A stretch of DNA of 34,239 nt, taken from assembly GCA_003670475.1 (NCBI GenBank), contig QWRJ01000002.1, positions 1 through 34,239 on the forward strand, read 5' to 3'. Positions 1-8,700 of this stretch are shown one piece after another (position 1 is the first letter of the stretch; each line of letters begins with the position of its first letter). Made by a program: the position numbers and the translations under genes. The stretch is from Candidatus Limnocylindrus primus. GTDB lineage: Bacteria; Chloroflexota; Limnocylindria; Limnocylindrales; Limnocylindraceae. The notes beneath the pieces are model-generated. The model had not been told where the DNA came from and ran no database searches. It saw only the letters and a list, made by a program, of their open reading frames with translations.

Positions 1-1
1 G

Positions 2-1198
2 GCGGGGTCTGGCTGGCAGCCCGCGCTCCTCGCACCCACCGAGCTCCTTGCACGGCAGCACGCCGCGACCGCGCAGCGACTGCTGGCGCCGCTCAACGTT
101 GGCGTTGAACTACTTGTTGGAAGCCTCTCGGCGCCAGAACGTCGACGCGTTCGCGCCGCCGCGGAGTCTGGTGCGGCCTCGCTGCTGATCGGCACACACG
201 CCCTCTTCGCAGAGGCGACGCAGTTCTCGGCACTCGGCCTTGTGGTGGTTGATGAGCAGCACCGTTTTGGTGTTGAGGAGCGCAGCCAACTCACCGCAAA
301 AGGGGAGGGTGAGCCGCACCTCCTCCTGATGACGGCGACACCGATCCCTCGCACGATTGCGCAACTCCTCTACGCCGACGTCGCATCCTCTGAGCTGCGT
401 GCACTCCCAGCGGGGCGCCAGCCGATTCGGACGGCGATTCGACGGAGCAGCGACCTTGAGAAGTTGTGGGCCTTTGTCGGCGCTGAAGCGGCGGCTGGGC
501 GCGGAACCTTCGTCGTGGTGCCGCGAATCGGTGATGAGGATCCAGGCGAGGAGCCAATCGGCGAGCTGGTTGGTGAGGCCTTAGAGCGAGCGGGCGAGGC
601 GGGCGTGGAGGAGGAGGCGAAACTACTTGCCGTCGCACTCCCGAAGCTGCGCATTGGTGTGGTGCACGGGAGGCAGCGCGCAGAGCTTCGCGCTCAGAAC
701 ATGGCCGCCTTCGCTACGGGAGAGCTTGATGTGCTGGTTGGGACAACGGTGGTTGAGGTGGGCGTTGATGTTCCGCGCGCAAGCGTGATGGTGGTGCTGA
801 GTGCCGATCGCTTCGGTCTCGCCACACTGCATCAGCTACGTGGCCGAGTTGGCCGCGGTGGGAGTGAGGGCTGGTGCGTCCTCGTGAGCGATAGCGAGGA
901 TGAGGTGGCGGCGGCGCGCCTGCAGGCGATCGAGTCAACACGCGATGGCTTCCTCCTTGCCGAGCGCGATGTAGAGCTGCGCGGCGAAGGCGACGTGCTC
1001 GGCACAGAGCAGAGCGGACTTCCGCCACTCCGGATTGCGGCGCTCTCACGCGCTGAGGACCGCGCACTCGCCGTTCTTGCGCGTGCTGACGCCGAGGAGC
1101 TCCTCGACAGCATCGGCCGTCCCCGTGCGGCGGCTCCGCCACCCATTGAGTCGTATCTCCGTGGTTGGCCGACCGACATCTTGGTCGGCACGAAGTGA
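2..1198 (+). CDS. recG: ATP-dependent DNA helicase RecG, 3' part (5' end outside window)
   Basis: RecG remodels stalled replication forks and Holliday junctions using ATP. The frame is open from base 2, so only the C-terminal ~398 residues are present; the wedge domain and Walker A lie to the left. Visible superfamily 2 helicase motifs in order are APTELLARQHA (motif Ia), DEQHRFG (motif II; RecG has DEQH), MTATPIPRT (motif III), GTTVVEVGVDVP (motif V) and LHQLRGRVGRG (motif VI). The RecG-type C-terminal stretch ELRGEGDVLGTEQSG follows. The short proline-containing tail after the last helices is ordinary for the family. The gene ends 21 bases before rsmD, the usual neighbour in actinobacterial and Chloroflexota-like gene orders. 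Mfd is excluded by the RecG-specific C-terminus. Identity is very secure; only the missing 5' end limits the call. Confidence 0.97.
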   Translation, partial: AGSGWQPALLAPTELLARQHAATAQRLLAPLNVGVELLVGSLSAPERRRVRAAAESGAASLLIGTHALFAEATQFSALGLVVVDEQHRFGVEERSQLTAKGEGEPHLLLMTATPIPRTIAQLLYADVASSELRALPAGRQPIRTAIRRSSDLEKLWAFVGAEAAAGRGTFVVVPRIGDEDPGEEPIGELVGEALERAGEAGVEEEAKLLAVALPKLRIGVVHGRQRAELRAQNMAAFATGELDVLVGTTVVEVGVDVPRASVMVVLSADRFGLATLHQLRGRVGRGGSEGWCVLVSDSEDEVAAARLQAIESTRDGFLLAERDVELRGEGDVLGTEQSGLPPLRIAALSRAEDRALAVLARADAEELLDSIGRPRAAAPPPIESYLRGWPTDILVGTK

Positions 1199-1219
1199 GG
1201 CGCCTGTGAGGATCTCCCG

Positions 1220-1822
1220 ATGAGTAGCCGGCTGCGCATCATCGCTGGCTCACTAGGTGGCCGCCTGATTGAGGTGCCAGAGGAGGGGACGCGCCCATTC
1301 GCCGATCGTGTTCGGCAGGCGCTCTTCGCTGTGCTTGAGCCGCGACTGCCAGGCGCTCGCGTCCTTGACCTTTGCGCCGGGAGTGGCGCCGCTGGCATTG
1401 AGGCGCTCAGCCGTGGCGCTGAGTCCGTCCTCTTCGTTGATCTGTCACGACGCGCCGCTGAGGTGATTCGACGGAATCTTGCCGGCCTTGATCTTGTTGC
1501 TCGCGCCGAGGTGCGCGTCGCCGATGCGGGGAGTAGCGCAGCATCACTTACGGCCAGTGGGCGAGCGTTTGATCTTGTGATCGCCGATCCTCCGTATGAC
1601 GATCTCGCCGTACGACGCGAGATCCTCCGTGTGCTCGGGGCGACCCCTTCACCGCTCGCCGCGCAGGGGCTTCTCGTCCTCTCCGGACGCAAGCAGAAGG
1701 AGGGTGCTGCACAGGAGGAGGGAAGCGGTCTACGATTGGTGCGAAGCCTCACCTTCGGTGAGACGGTGGTTGAACTGTATGAGCGTGATGGTGATCACGT
1801 ACGAGAGACGGAGGAAGCGTGA
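1220..1822 (+). CDS. rsmD: 16S rRNA (guanine(966)-N2)-methyltransferase RsmD
   Basis: RsmD transfers a methyl group from S-adenosylmethionine to N2 of G966 in 16S rRNA of the 30S subunit. The 200-residue protein has the usual length. It opens with RIIAGSLGGRLIEVP, typical of the family, followed by an arginine-rich segment ending in DRVRQALF. The SAM-binding loop is VLDLCAGSGAAGIEALSRGA (about residues 47-66), and the catalytic N6/N2 methylase motif is ADPPYDD (about residues 122-128). The ATG at 1220 gives the conserved N-terminus. The stop overlaps the GTG start of coaD by four bases (GTGA), and the rsmD-coaD pair is conserved across bacteria. Nothing looks damaged. Confidence 0.95.
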   Translation: MSSRLRIIAGSLGGRLIEVPEEGTRPFADRVRQALFAVLEPRLPGARVLDLCAGSGAAGIEALSRGAESVLFVDLSRRAAEVIRRNLAGLDLVARAEVRVADAGSSAASLTASGRAFDLVIADPPYDDLAVRREILRVLGATPSPLAAQGLLVLSGRKQKEGAAQEEGSGLRLVRSLTFGETVVELYERDGDHVRETEEA

Positions 1823-2337
1823 GCGAACGAGTTGGACTCTATCCGGGGAGTTTTGATCCGATCACGTTCGGCCACGTTGATCTGATTCGGCGCAGCCTGA
1901 GCGTTGTTGATCGGCTCGTTGTAGCGATCCTTCCAAATGCCACAAAAGAGGCGCTACTGACACTTGCTGAGCGGGAGGCGCTCCTCCGCGCCGTGATCGG
2001 CGAGCAGCTCGGTGCCGACGCGAGTCGGATTGAGATTCGTGCCGCATCAAATCTTGCCGTTCGCGTTGCTGAAGAGGCGGGGGCGAGCGTAATCATTCGC
2101 GGACTTCGTGCCGGATCTGACTTTGAGGCAGAGCTGCGCATGGCCCATGCAAACCGACTCCTCGCGCCGTCGATTGAGACGCTCTTCTTAATGACCGCAC
2201 CAGAGCACGCTTCAACCTCGAGCCGCTTGGTGCGCGAGATCGCGCGGTACGGCGGTCCACTCGAGCGACTCGTTCCACCCGCCGTGGTCCCCGTACTGAC
2301 GGCGGCGGCGGCACGTCGCAACCCAGCAGGCGGGTGA
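1819..2337 (+). CDS. coaD: Phosphopantetheine adenylyltransferase
   Basis: CoaD transfers AMP from ATP to 4'-phosphopantetheine, making dephospho-CoA in the fourth step of coenzyme A synthesis. The nucleotidyltransferase signature GLYPGSFDPITFGHVD (residues 6-21) includes the T/FxGH histidine motif. The second signature, STSSRLVREIA near residue 133, matches the family ISSxxVRE motif. The 172-residue length is slightly longer than the usual ~160, the excess being an Ala/Arg-rich C-terminus. The GTG start at 1819 overlaps the rsmD stop and gives the expected N-terminus directly before the signature. Its own stop overlaps the GTG start of the DUF177 gene, so translation is probably coupled. Confidence 0.96.
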   Translation: MSERVGLYPGSFDPITFGHVDLIRRSLSVVDRLVVAILPNATKEALLTLAEREALLRAVIGEQLGADASRIEIRAASNLAVRVAEEAGASVIIRGLRAGSDFEAELRMAHANRLLAPSIETLFLMTAPEHASTSSRLVREIARYGGPLERLVPPAVVPVLTAAAARRNPAGG

Positions 2338-2891
2338 GTCACTCCAGCGAGGCCCCCCTCACGCCAGAAGGGGTGACAGAGCCGCTGCACCTGATTGATT
2401 GCTCGCCACTTCTCTCGCAGTCATCAGGGACGAGTGCGCCAATCCCGCACTTCAGCGTTGCGAGCGATTCGGGCGGTGAGCGAATTAGCGCCCAAGCGCA
2501 ACTCCGCGCCGATCGAACGAATCGTGGCGTGCGCATTGTTGGTAGTGCAACTGGCATTCAGGAGGGCCTCTGCGCGCGCTGCCTTGCTCCGGCACGCGCC
2601 AACCTCCAGGCGACGCTTGACGAAGAGATCGTTGAGGAGCGCTTCGCAACGGGCGAGGTGGAACGCTTCGGACCAGGGAACTCCGTTGACCTTGGTCGGC
2701 TCGCGATTGAAGGGCTCGACCTCGTCCGCCAGCTGGTTCTGCACTGCGACCCTCCCTGCCCAGAACGCTGTGAGCGCTGCGGGGCGGCGCACCCTGTCGC
2801 CGATTGCCCTCAGCACGAGGTTGACCCTCGACTCGCCGTCCTGGGCCGCCTTCTGCCGCCCGTAGAGGGGGAGCCGAAGCGAGAGGGGTGA
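2334..2891 (+). CDS. DUF177 / YceD family protein
   Basis: This family (YceD/DUF177) is commonly encoded immediately upstream of rpmF and is linked to 23S rRNA accumulation in some organisms; its biochemical role here is not shown by sequence. The 185-residue protein carries the family's cysteine signatures: GLCARCLAPA near residue 80, then a cysteine-rich cluster CDPPCPERCERCGAAHP near residues 138-154. The C-terminal DPRLAVLGRLLPP matches the usual DPRLAxLxxLL ending. The GTG start at 2334 overlaps the coaD stop. The first ~45 residues are low in recognisable conservation. Position before rpmF supports the call as much as sequence does. Confidence 0.88.
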   Translation: MSHSSEAPLTPEGVTEPLHLIDCSPLLSQSSGTSAPIPHFSVASDSGGERISAQAQLRADRTNRGVRIVGSATGIQEGLCARCLAPARANLQATLDEEIVEERFATGEVERFGPGNSVDLGRLAIEGLDLVRQLVLHCDPPCPERCERCGAAHPVADCPQHEVDPRLAVLGRLLPPVEGEPKREG

Positions 2892-3013
2892 GCCCAACGA
2901 CCAGGTCGCAGAGGGTGGGCTAGACCCCCGCCGCGACGAGGGGGAGGCGGATCGGGTAGGCTTCGCTCTCCAAGTCATGCCCCTCAGGGCAGAGAGTGCG
3001 AGGTTCATCAGCG
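2892..3013 (+). promoter_or_regulatory. rpmF leader region with small hairpins and a weak -10-like box
   Basis: The 122 bases between the DUF177 gene and rpmF contain no gene. A -10-like hexamer TAGGCT lies at 2957-2962 but lacks a convincing -35. A five-base-pair hairpin, TGCCC/GGGCA with loop CTCA, spans 2978-2991. A looser CCCCC/GGGGG inverted repeat lies further upstream. This could be a promoter plus leader for rpmF-plsX, or simply spacer. Confidence in function is low. Confidence 0.3.
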
Positions 3014-3175
3014 ATGGGCGTACCGAAGCGAAAGGCATCGAAGTCCCGCCAGGGAGATCGTCGTGCGCATCATGCGCTCACGATTCCGGCGATGGATCGC
3101 TGCGCGCAGTGCGGTGCAACCAAGCGCGCACATCACGCCTGTCTCGCCTGTGGCACTATCGGGGCCGCGAAGTGA
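3014..3175 (+). CDS. rpmF: 50S ribosomal protein bL32
   Basis: bL32 is a small zinc-ribbon protein of the large ribosomal subunit. The 53-residue product begins MGVPKRKASKSRQGDRRAHH, which closely follows the family pattern MAVPKRRxSKxRxxxRRAHW. Four cysteines form the zinc ribbon as C30xxC33 and C43xxC46 (CAQC and CLAC). The gene sits in its standard place between DUF177 and plsX. ATG at 3014 is preceded by a weak GAGG element at 3000-3003. The C-terminus is short, ending a few residues after the second cysteine pair. The overlapping longer reading frame at 2977-3216 is a shadow frame without homology. Confidence 0.95.
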   Translation: MGVPKRKASKSRQGDRRAHHALTIPAMDRCAQCGATKRAHHACLACGTIGAAK

Positions 3176-3223
3176 TCCGACGCCCAGCGCCGGACACGGA
3201 ACCAACTGACGCCTAGTTAACCC

Positions 3224-4276
3224 ATGGCCGCGCCGTCAGGCCGCGTCCGCCTTGCACTCGATGCAATGGGCGGCGACCACGGTCCCGCAGAGGTAGTCCC
3301 AGGCGGCATTCGCTGGGCAAAAGAGAACCCGCATGACGAGCTGATCCTTGTTGGCGATGAGCCGCTCCTCCTGGAGCTTGCTGGTGGCACTCTCCCTGCG
3401 AATACCCGCATCGTGCACGGGCCCGATGTCATCGGTATGGATGAACACCCCGCGCAGGCGCTTCGTGAGCGAAAGGGCGCCTCAATCCTTGTTGCGACGA
3501 ATCTCGTGCGCGAAGGGCTCGCCGACGCGGTCGTCACCGCTGGTCACACCGGCGCCGGCATGGCGGCCGCGGTCTTACGCCTCGGACGCCTCCCTGGAGT
3601 TGATCGCCCCGCCCTCGCGGTGCAGTTCCTCTTGCGCGAGAAGCCGCTTGTGGTCCTGGACATTGGCGCAAACCCGGATGCAACGCCAGAGAATCTTTAT
3701 CAGTTCGCGCACATGGGGAGCGTCTTCTCAGAGCGTGTGCTCGGCGTGGCGAATCCGCGTGTCGCTCTCCTTTCGATCGGCGAAGAGAAGGGGAAGGGCG
3801 ATCAGCGGATTCAGCGTGCAACGGAGCTGCTCGACCTTGCCGACCTGAACTTCACGGGGAACGTTGAGGGACGCCATCTCGCATCTGACGAGGCCGATGT
3901 CGTGGTCTGCGATGCGGTGCTCGGCAACGTTTCAATCAAACTCGTTGAAGGGGTCACCACTACGATCACGGACATGTTCCGTGCGGAATTCCGCAGGCTG
4001 CCGCTCGGTCCGATCGCTGCGCTTCTGATGCGACCGGCGATCGCGCGCATTCGCGCGAAGCTTGACTATGAGCGCATCGGTGGCGCGATCCTCCTTGGCG
4101 TTAAAGGAAGTGTTGTGATCACGCATGGTCGCGCGCGCAGTCGCATGGTCTATTACGCCTGCGGCACTGCCGCGGACGCGGTTCGCGAAGGGATTAACAC
4201 GCGCATCGCTACGGCGCTCGCGGAGGCTGTCCCTGTGGCGGCCGATGGCCTGCCGAGCGGCCCACCCCCCTCCTGA
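3224..4276 (+). CDS. plsX: Phosphate acyltransferase PlsX
   Basis: PlsX converts acyl-ACP and phosphate to acyl-phosphate, the acyl donor used by PlsY to start phospholipid synthesis at the membrane. The 350-residue protein has the expected length. It begins with LALDAMGGDHGPAEVV, the hallmark N-terminal motif. Further family segments are GTLPANTRIVHGPDVIGMDE, AVVTAGHTGAGMA, LDIGANPD, LLSIGEEKGKG and NFTGNVEGRHL. The ATG at 3224 lacks an obvious Shine-Dalgarno sequence. AT-rich CTAGTTAAC directly before it raises the possibility of a leaderless start, but this is not proven. nusB follows one base after the stop, and acpP is two genes downstream, so the acyl-carrier and acyl-transfer functions are co-located. 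Confidence 0.97.
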   Translation: MAAPSGRVRLALDAMGGDHGPAEVVPGGIRWAKENPHDELILVGDEPLLLELAGGTLPANTRIVHGPDVIGMDEHPAQALRERKGASILVATNLVREGLADAVVTAGHTGAGMAAAVLRLGRLPGVDRPALAVQFLLREKPLVVLDIGANPDATPENLYQFAHMGSVFSERVLGVANPRVALLSIGEEKGKGDQRIQRATELLDLADLNFTGNVEGRHLASDEADVVVCDAVLGNVSIKLVEGVTTTITDMFRAEFRRLPLGPIAALLMRPAIARIRAKLDYERIGGAILLGVKGSVVITHGRARSRMVYYACGTAADAVREGINTRIATALAEAVPVAADGLPSGPPPS

Positions 4277-4277
4277 G

Positions 4278-4760
4278 ATGCCAGGGAAGAAGTCGCCAGC
4301 TGCGCCGCGGGACGCAGCGTTGCGCCTGCGGAGCGCTGGTCGTCGTGATGCACTTACCGCACTCTATGAGGCGGAGTTCGGGCTCCGTAGCGCTGCGGAG
4401 ATCCTCGGCCGGCGTGCCGCCTCTGGTGAGGTCGAGGGCGAACCGCTCGCGGTCGCGAGCGCGCTGATCACCCTGATTGAGGAGCAGCGGCCACATCTTG
4501 ACGCAACGCTGGAGCGTCTCGCCCCCGCATTTCCCCTCGCGTCAATGACCCATATCGACCGCACAATCCTTCGGGCGGGCCTAGCCGAGGTGCTACACTC
4601 GCGCGCGGCGGCGCCTGCGGAGGCACTCGCGGCCTGGACGGCTCTGGCTCGCACGTACAGTGGTGAGCCGGCACGAAAACTGGTGAGCGGCGTCCTTGGG
4701 ACGGCTCACCGTGAGGTGAGCACCGCGACAGCGGATAGAGATGGAGGGAGCGAGAGATGA
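4278..4760 (+). CDS. nusB: Transcription antitermination factor NusB
   Basis: NusB pairs with NusE (ribosomal protein uS10) in antitermination complexes that act on rRNA operons and aid rRNA folding. The 160-residue all-helical protein shows the family pattern: GRRDALTALYEAEFG near the N-terminus, LAPAFPLASMTHIDRTILR in the middle (family FPLxxLxxIDRxILR), and TYSGEPARKLVSGVLG near the C-terminus (family YSxxxSxxFVNGVL). I chose ATG 4278, one base after the plsX stop; the frame extends further upstream into plsX but without conservation. Its stop overlaps the acpP start by four bases. A TGCTACACT extended -10-like site inside the gene (4591-4599) could serve acpP. Confidence 0.92.
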   Translation: MPGKKSPAAPRDAALRLRSAGRRDALTALYEAEFGLRSAAEILGRRAASGEVEGEPLAVASALITLIEEQRPHLDATLERLAPAFPLASMTHIDRTILRAGLAEVLHSRAAAPAEALAAWTALARTYSGEPARKLVSGVLGTAHREVSTATADRDGGSER

Positions 4761-5002
4761 GCGACAACGCACAGATCTTCCAGGAGCTTCAGAGCTACAT
4801 CGTTGAGCAGCTTGGCGTCGAGAAGGAGAAGGTCACCCTTGAGGCGGCCTTCATCGAGGACCTCAACGCAGACTCACTCGACCTTGTTGAGTTCGCCATG
4901 GGCCTTGAGGAGAAGTTCGGCGTCACGATTGCGGACGAAGAGCTGACCAAGATCAAGACGGTGCAAGACGCGGTCAACGCGATCGTCGAGAAGAAGGCGT
5001 AA
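4757..5002 (+). CDS. acpP: Acyl carrier protein
   Basis: ACP carries growing acyl chains on a 4'-phosphopantetheine arm during fatty acid synthesis and donates acyl groups to PlsX. The 81-residue acidic protein has the classical modification site DLNADSLDLVE, with Ser40 as the pantetheinylated residue. The helix II segment is slightly altered from the usual DSLDTVELV, which is minor. The ATG at 4757 follows a strong GGAGGGAG ribosome-binding site located within the nusB 3' end. rnc follows 42 bases downstream, the standard acpP-rnc neighbourhood. Confidence 0.98.
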   Translation: MSDNAQIFQELQSYIVEQLGVEKEKVTLEAAFIEDLNADSLDLVEFAMGLEEKFGVTIADEELTKIKTVQDAVNAIVEKKA

Positions 5003-5044
5003 GGTGCGGCGGCCCGCTGGCCGCCTGGCGCCACCCCTCCGATC

Positions 5045-5767
5045 GTGAGCCAGGCCGCAGACTCCACGCTTGACCACGCTTCGCGCGTTGCGCTGCGCCT
5101 CGGGATTCTTCCTGGCGCTGAGCCGCTCCTCCTCCTTGCGCTCACACACCCCTCGCGTCGCCACCAATCTGGAGCGACCGAAGATAACGAGCGACTTGAG
5201 TTTCTCGGTGACGCCGTCCTGGGCGCCGTGGTGAGCGCCGCGTTGTACACCGCAGACCCCACCGCATCTGAGGGCGACCTCTCTGAGCGCCGCGCCTCAA
5301 TCGTGAGCCGCATCGGCCTCGCCGATGTCGCACAGCGGCTCGCCCTTGATGAACTCCTCCTTCTCGGTGAGGGCGAGGCGCAGCGTGGTGGTGGGCAGCG
5401 ACCGGCCGCTCTCGCAGCGGCACTCGAGGCGATCATCGGTGCCGTCTATCTCGCACACGGATTCGAGGCGGCGGAACGCTTCGTGTTGACGCACCTTGAG
5501 CCTGAGATTGCTGCGCCACGTGCTGCCATCGGCAAAGGGATCAAGACGATGCTCCAGGAGTGGACGCAGGCGCGCAATGGTTCGCTGCCGCGCTACGACA
5601 TCATAAGTACGAGTGGCCCAGAACATGAGCGCATCTATGAGTGCGCCGTACGCATTGACGGGGGAGAGGTTGCGCGAGGGAGTGGCCCAAGTCGGCGTGC
5701 TGCAGAGGCGGCGGCGGCAGAGGCGGCGATTGATCTGCTCGGCGTGACGAAGGAGGCGGTCCTGTGA
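5045..5767 (+). CDS. rnc: Ribonuclease III (with a substituted catalytic Asp)
   Basis: RNase III cleaves double-stranded RNA in rRNA and mRNA processing. The 240-residue protein has the full architecture: a nuclease domain (about 10-155) with signature NERLEFLGDAVLG (E49, E52, D56) and a dsRNA-binding domain (about 163-233) with SGPEHERIYE and GSGPSRRAAEAAA. One catalytic position is unusual. The family motif LADxxEAxxGA, whose Asp is E. coli D114, reads LAAALEAIIGA here, so Ala125 replaces that metal-ligand Asp; the Glu (E128) remains. This is visible directly in the codons near 5417-5419. The GTG start at 5045 is the likely start; the stop overlaps smc by four bases. Whether the enzyme is fully active is uncertain. 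Confidence 0.95.
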   Translation: MSQAADSTLDHASRVALRLGILPGAEPLLLLALTHPSRRHQSGATEDNERLEFLGDAVLGAVVSAALYTADPTASEGDLSERRASIVSRIGLADVAQRLALDELLLLGEGEAQRGGGQRPAALAAALEAIIGAVYLAHGFEAAERFVLTHLEPEIAAPRAAIGKGIKTMLQEWTQARNGSLPRYDIISTSGPEHERIYECAVRIDGGEVARGSGPSRRAAEAAAAEAAIDLLGVTKEAVL

Positions 5768-8700
5768 GTCGCCTCCGACTCCGCGAAGTTCGCCTCAGCG
5801 GGTTCAAGACCTTTGCGGATAAGACAACGATTGCCTTCACCCCGGGCATCACAGCGATCGTTGGACCGAACGGGAGCGGTAAATCAAACATCGTTGACGC
5901 GCTTCGTTGGGCACTCGGCGAAGCGGGTCGTGGTATTCGCTCAAAGCGCGTCGATGAGGTGATCTTCGCCGGCTCCGAGAAGCGACGCCAGCTCGGCCTC
6001 GCCGAAGTTTCGCTCAGCATTGCGAATGATGATGGTCTCTTCGACCTCCCCTTCACGGAGATTGAGATCGCACGTCGTGCCGATCGCGGTGGCGGTCAGG
6101 AGTACCTGCTCAATCGCGAGCGCGTCCGACTGCGCGACCTGAACGAACTCCTTGACGGCGCTGGGCTCGCTGAGAATGGACTCCTTTTTATTGGACAGGG
6201 TGCGGTGGATCAGGCGCTCAGCCTACGCGCTGAAGAGCGTCGCGCCCTAGTAGAAGAGTTTGCCGGCACGGCGCGACATGAGCGACGCCGCGCACGCGCA
6301 GAGTCTGAGATGAAAGAGGCAACAGAGAATCGCGCCCGTGTTGAGGAGATCCTCGCAGCGCTACGGCCACAGGAGCGCCGTCTCGCCACACTCGCGCGCC
6401 AGGAGGCTGGGCGTGACGAGCTCCTCTCTGAGGCGGTCGATTGGATCGCAACGCTTGGCGCGCAGCGCTCCGGCTGGTTTACCACTCGTCGCCTCCAGAG
6501 CCGCACCCGACTGAGCGAGGTGAGCGCGGAGCTCGCCACCGTCCGAGAGGCGCTGCGCTCCGCAGACGGAGAGGCGCAGGTTCGGCGCGTACGACTCGCA
6601 GAGGCGCGACTCGCCCTAGAGGCGGCGCGTCAGCAGCTTGAGGCGGCGCGAGCAACACGTGAGGCGGCGGAGCGGAATCGCGCACGCTCTGATGCGGAGG
6701 CAGCAGCGGTGCAGCGTGATACGGAACGACTCAGCGCCGAGGTTGCCGCTGCAGAGCGAGAGGTCTTCGCCGTTGAGCAGATCCGCGCCACCCCAGCCCC
6801 CGCCGCCGATGCAGAGGCGGCAGCAGCACTTGAACTTCTTGATGCCGACCTTGCAACCGCTCGGCGTGAGCTCCGCGCACTGAGCGGCGAAGGCTCGAGC
6901 GAAGCGGCGAGCGGACAGTCACTCCTTCGTGCAGAACGCTCGCGATCATCTGAGCTCGCGGAGACCGAGGCGCGCATCCTCCGCAGCGAGGCGGAGATTG
7001 AGGCGGTCGAAGCTGATCACTCCGCAGAGGAACTGATTGCGGCCACGGGACGTCGAGATACGGCAGCGGCCGCATATACAGAGGTGGCGAGCCGACTCGA
7101 ACGCGCAACGGCGGCGGTGACCGCCGCGGAGGCTGCTGAGGCGAAGGCGCGCGCCCTTGTTGGCGACCGCGACAGTGCCGCGCGCGCCGCTGAGGCGGAG
7201 AGCGCAACACTGCAGGGGCGACTCAGCGCGTTGGAAGCACGCCGCACCGCACTTCAAGAGCGTGCACTTGCACGCGCTGCGCGCGCTATCGGTGGTCGAA
7301 GCCTCTTGGCTGGTGTGGAGATTCGTGAAGAGGGGCGTAGCGCCGTCCTCGCCGCCCTCGGCGCACTTGCGCGCGGATTCATTGTTGACCGGAGTGGCGC
7401 AACTCTTCTTGATGATGAGCAGGGCGCGCTGTTGATTGAAGGGGTGACGCAGGCAGCGATCGCCGATCACCCAACACTCCCACGACTGAGCGGTGAGATC
7501 ATCAACGACCCAGACGGAGTCCTCCAGCGCATCCTGGCCGGAGTTGCGGTTGCGCCATCTGTTGCTAGCGCGCTCGACGCGCTGCAAGATCTTCCAGCCG
7601 GCGGGCTGATCGTTACGCGCGGCGGTGCGGTCATCCGCGCTGGTGGCCTCGTCACCCGAGAGACCGAATCCGAAGACGCGCTCCTAGATACCGAGGCCAC
7701 GCGCCTCGCTGGCGAACTTGAACGCCGAAGTGCCGCTTCCGCTGCGTTGCGCGCCGAGGCGAACGCTGAAGACGGCCGCCTTGCCGAAGCGGTGAAGGGG
7801 GCGCTCGCCAGCCGTGCGGCGGACCTGGCCGCGCGCAGCGCGATGCGCAGTGCCGCCGACCTGCGTGCTGAGGCTGAGCGAGATCTTGCAGCGGCGATGC
7901 GGAAGAGTGCAGATCGAGAAGCGCGCCTGCACCACCTCACAGAGACGCTCCGCAGCCTCCGCGCCAGAAGGGATCAGCTGCAGACGAGCGCTCAAGGGAC
8001 GACTGGTAGCGGCGGCGCCGCGCAGGAGTGGCAGGATCGCATCCGTGAGCTGACCGAGCGCAGGGGGGTGATCTCTGCTGCAGTGGAGGCGGACCGACAG
8101 GCACTACGGACATGGGAGATCGCTCGTGCGCGCGGCGATGCGAGTGTTGCCGCCGCAACGGCACGGATCGCTCGTGCAGCAGAGGAGCGGGGCGCACTTG
8201 AATCACGAAGCGCCGCACTCCAAGTGGAGCGCAGTGATCTGATCGGCCGCTCAGAGGCTGCACAGGTTGCGGTCGCTGAGCGAGAGCGGCTTGTGCAGAC
8301 ACTCGCCGAACAACAGGAGGCGATCGAGCGCGAAAGTGCCGCTGACGAAGAGAGGAAGCGAACCCTTCGCGGACGTGAGGGGCACCTTGATGAAGCGTTG
8401 CGACCACTGGAGCGCGACGCGCAGGGCCTTGAGTTTGAATATGAGCGACTGATTGAAGAGTTGAGCGGTGACCTCGCAGCGTTCGGGCGCCGTCTCGCCG
8501 ATGATGCACGCATTGCGGCTGGGATCCCGGCGCACCTTCGCACATCCGTTGCGGATCCTGCTGAGGGAGAGCTAGCTGATGCCGTTGGTAGCGACAACAA
8601 CGCTGCGCGCGAGGCGATCGCTCGCGAGCAGGCAGTTGCACTCCTTGAACACTGGGGTACAGCTGCCGGCCGAGGGGGTGCGGGGGCGCCGAGCGCACCT

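Noticed and set aside
2977-3216. 79-codon forward frame across the rpmF region
   Set aside because: The translation has no recognisable family pattern, whereas bL32 is encoded in another frame at 3014-3175.
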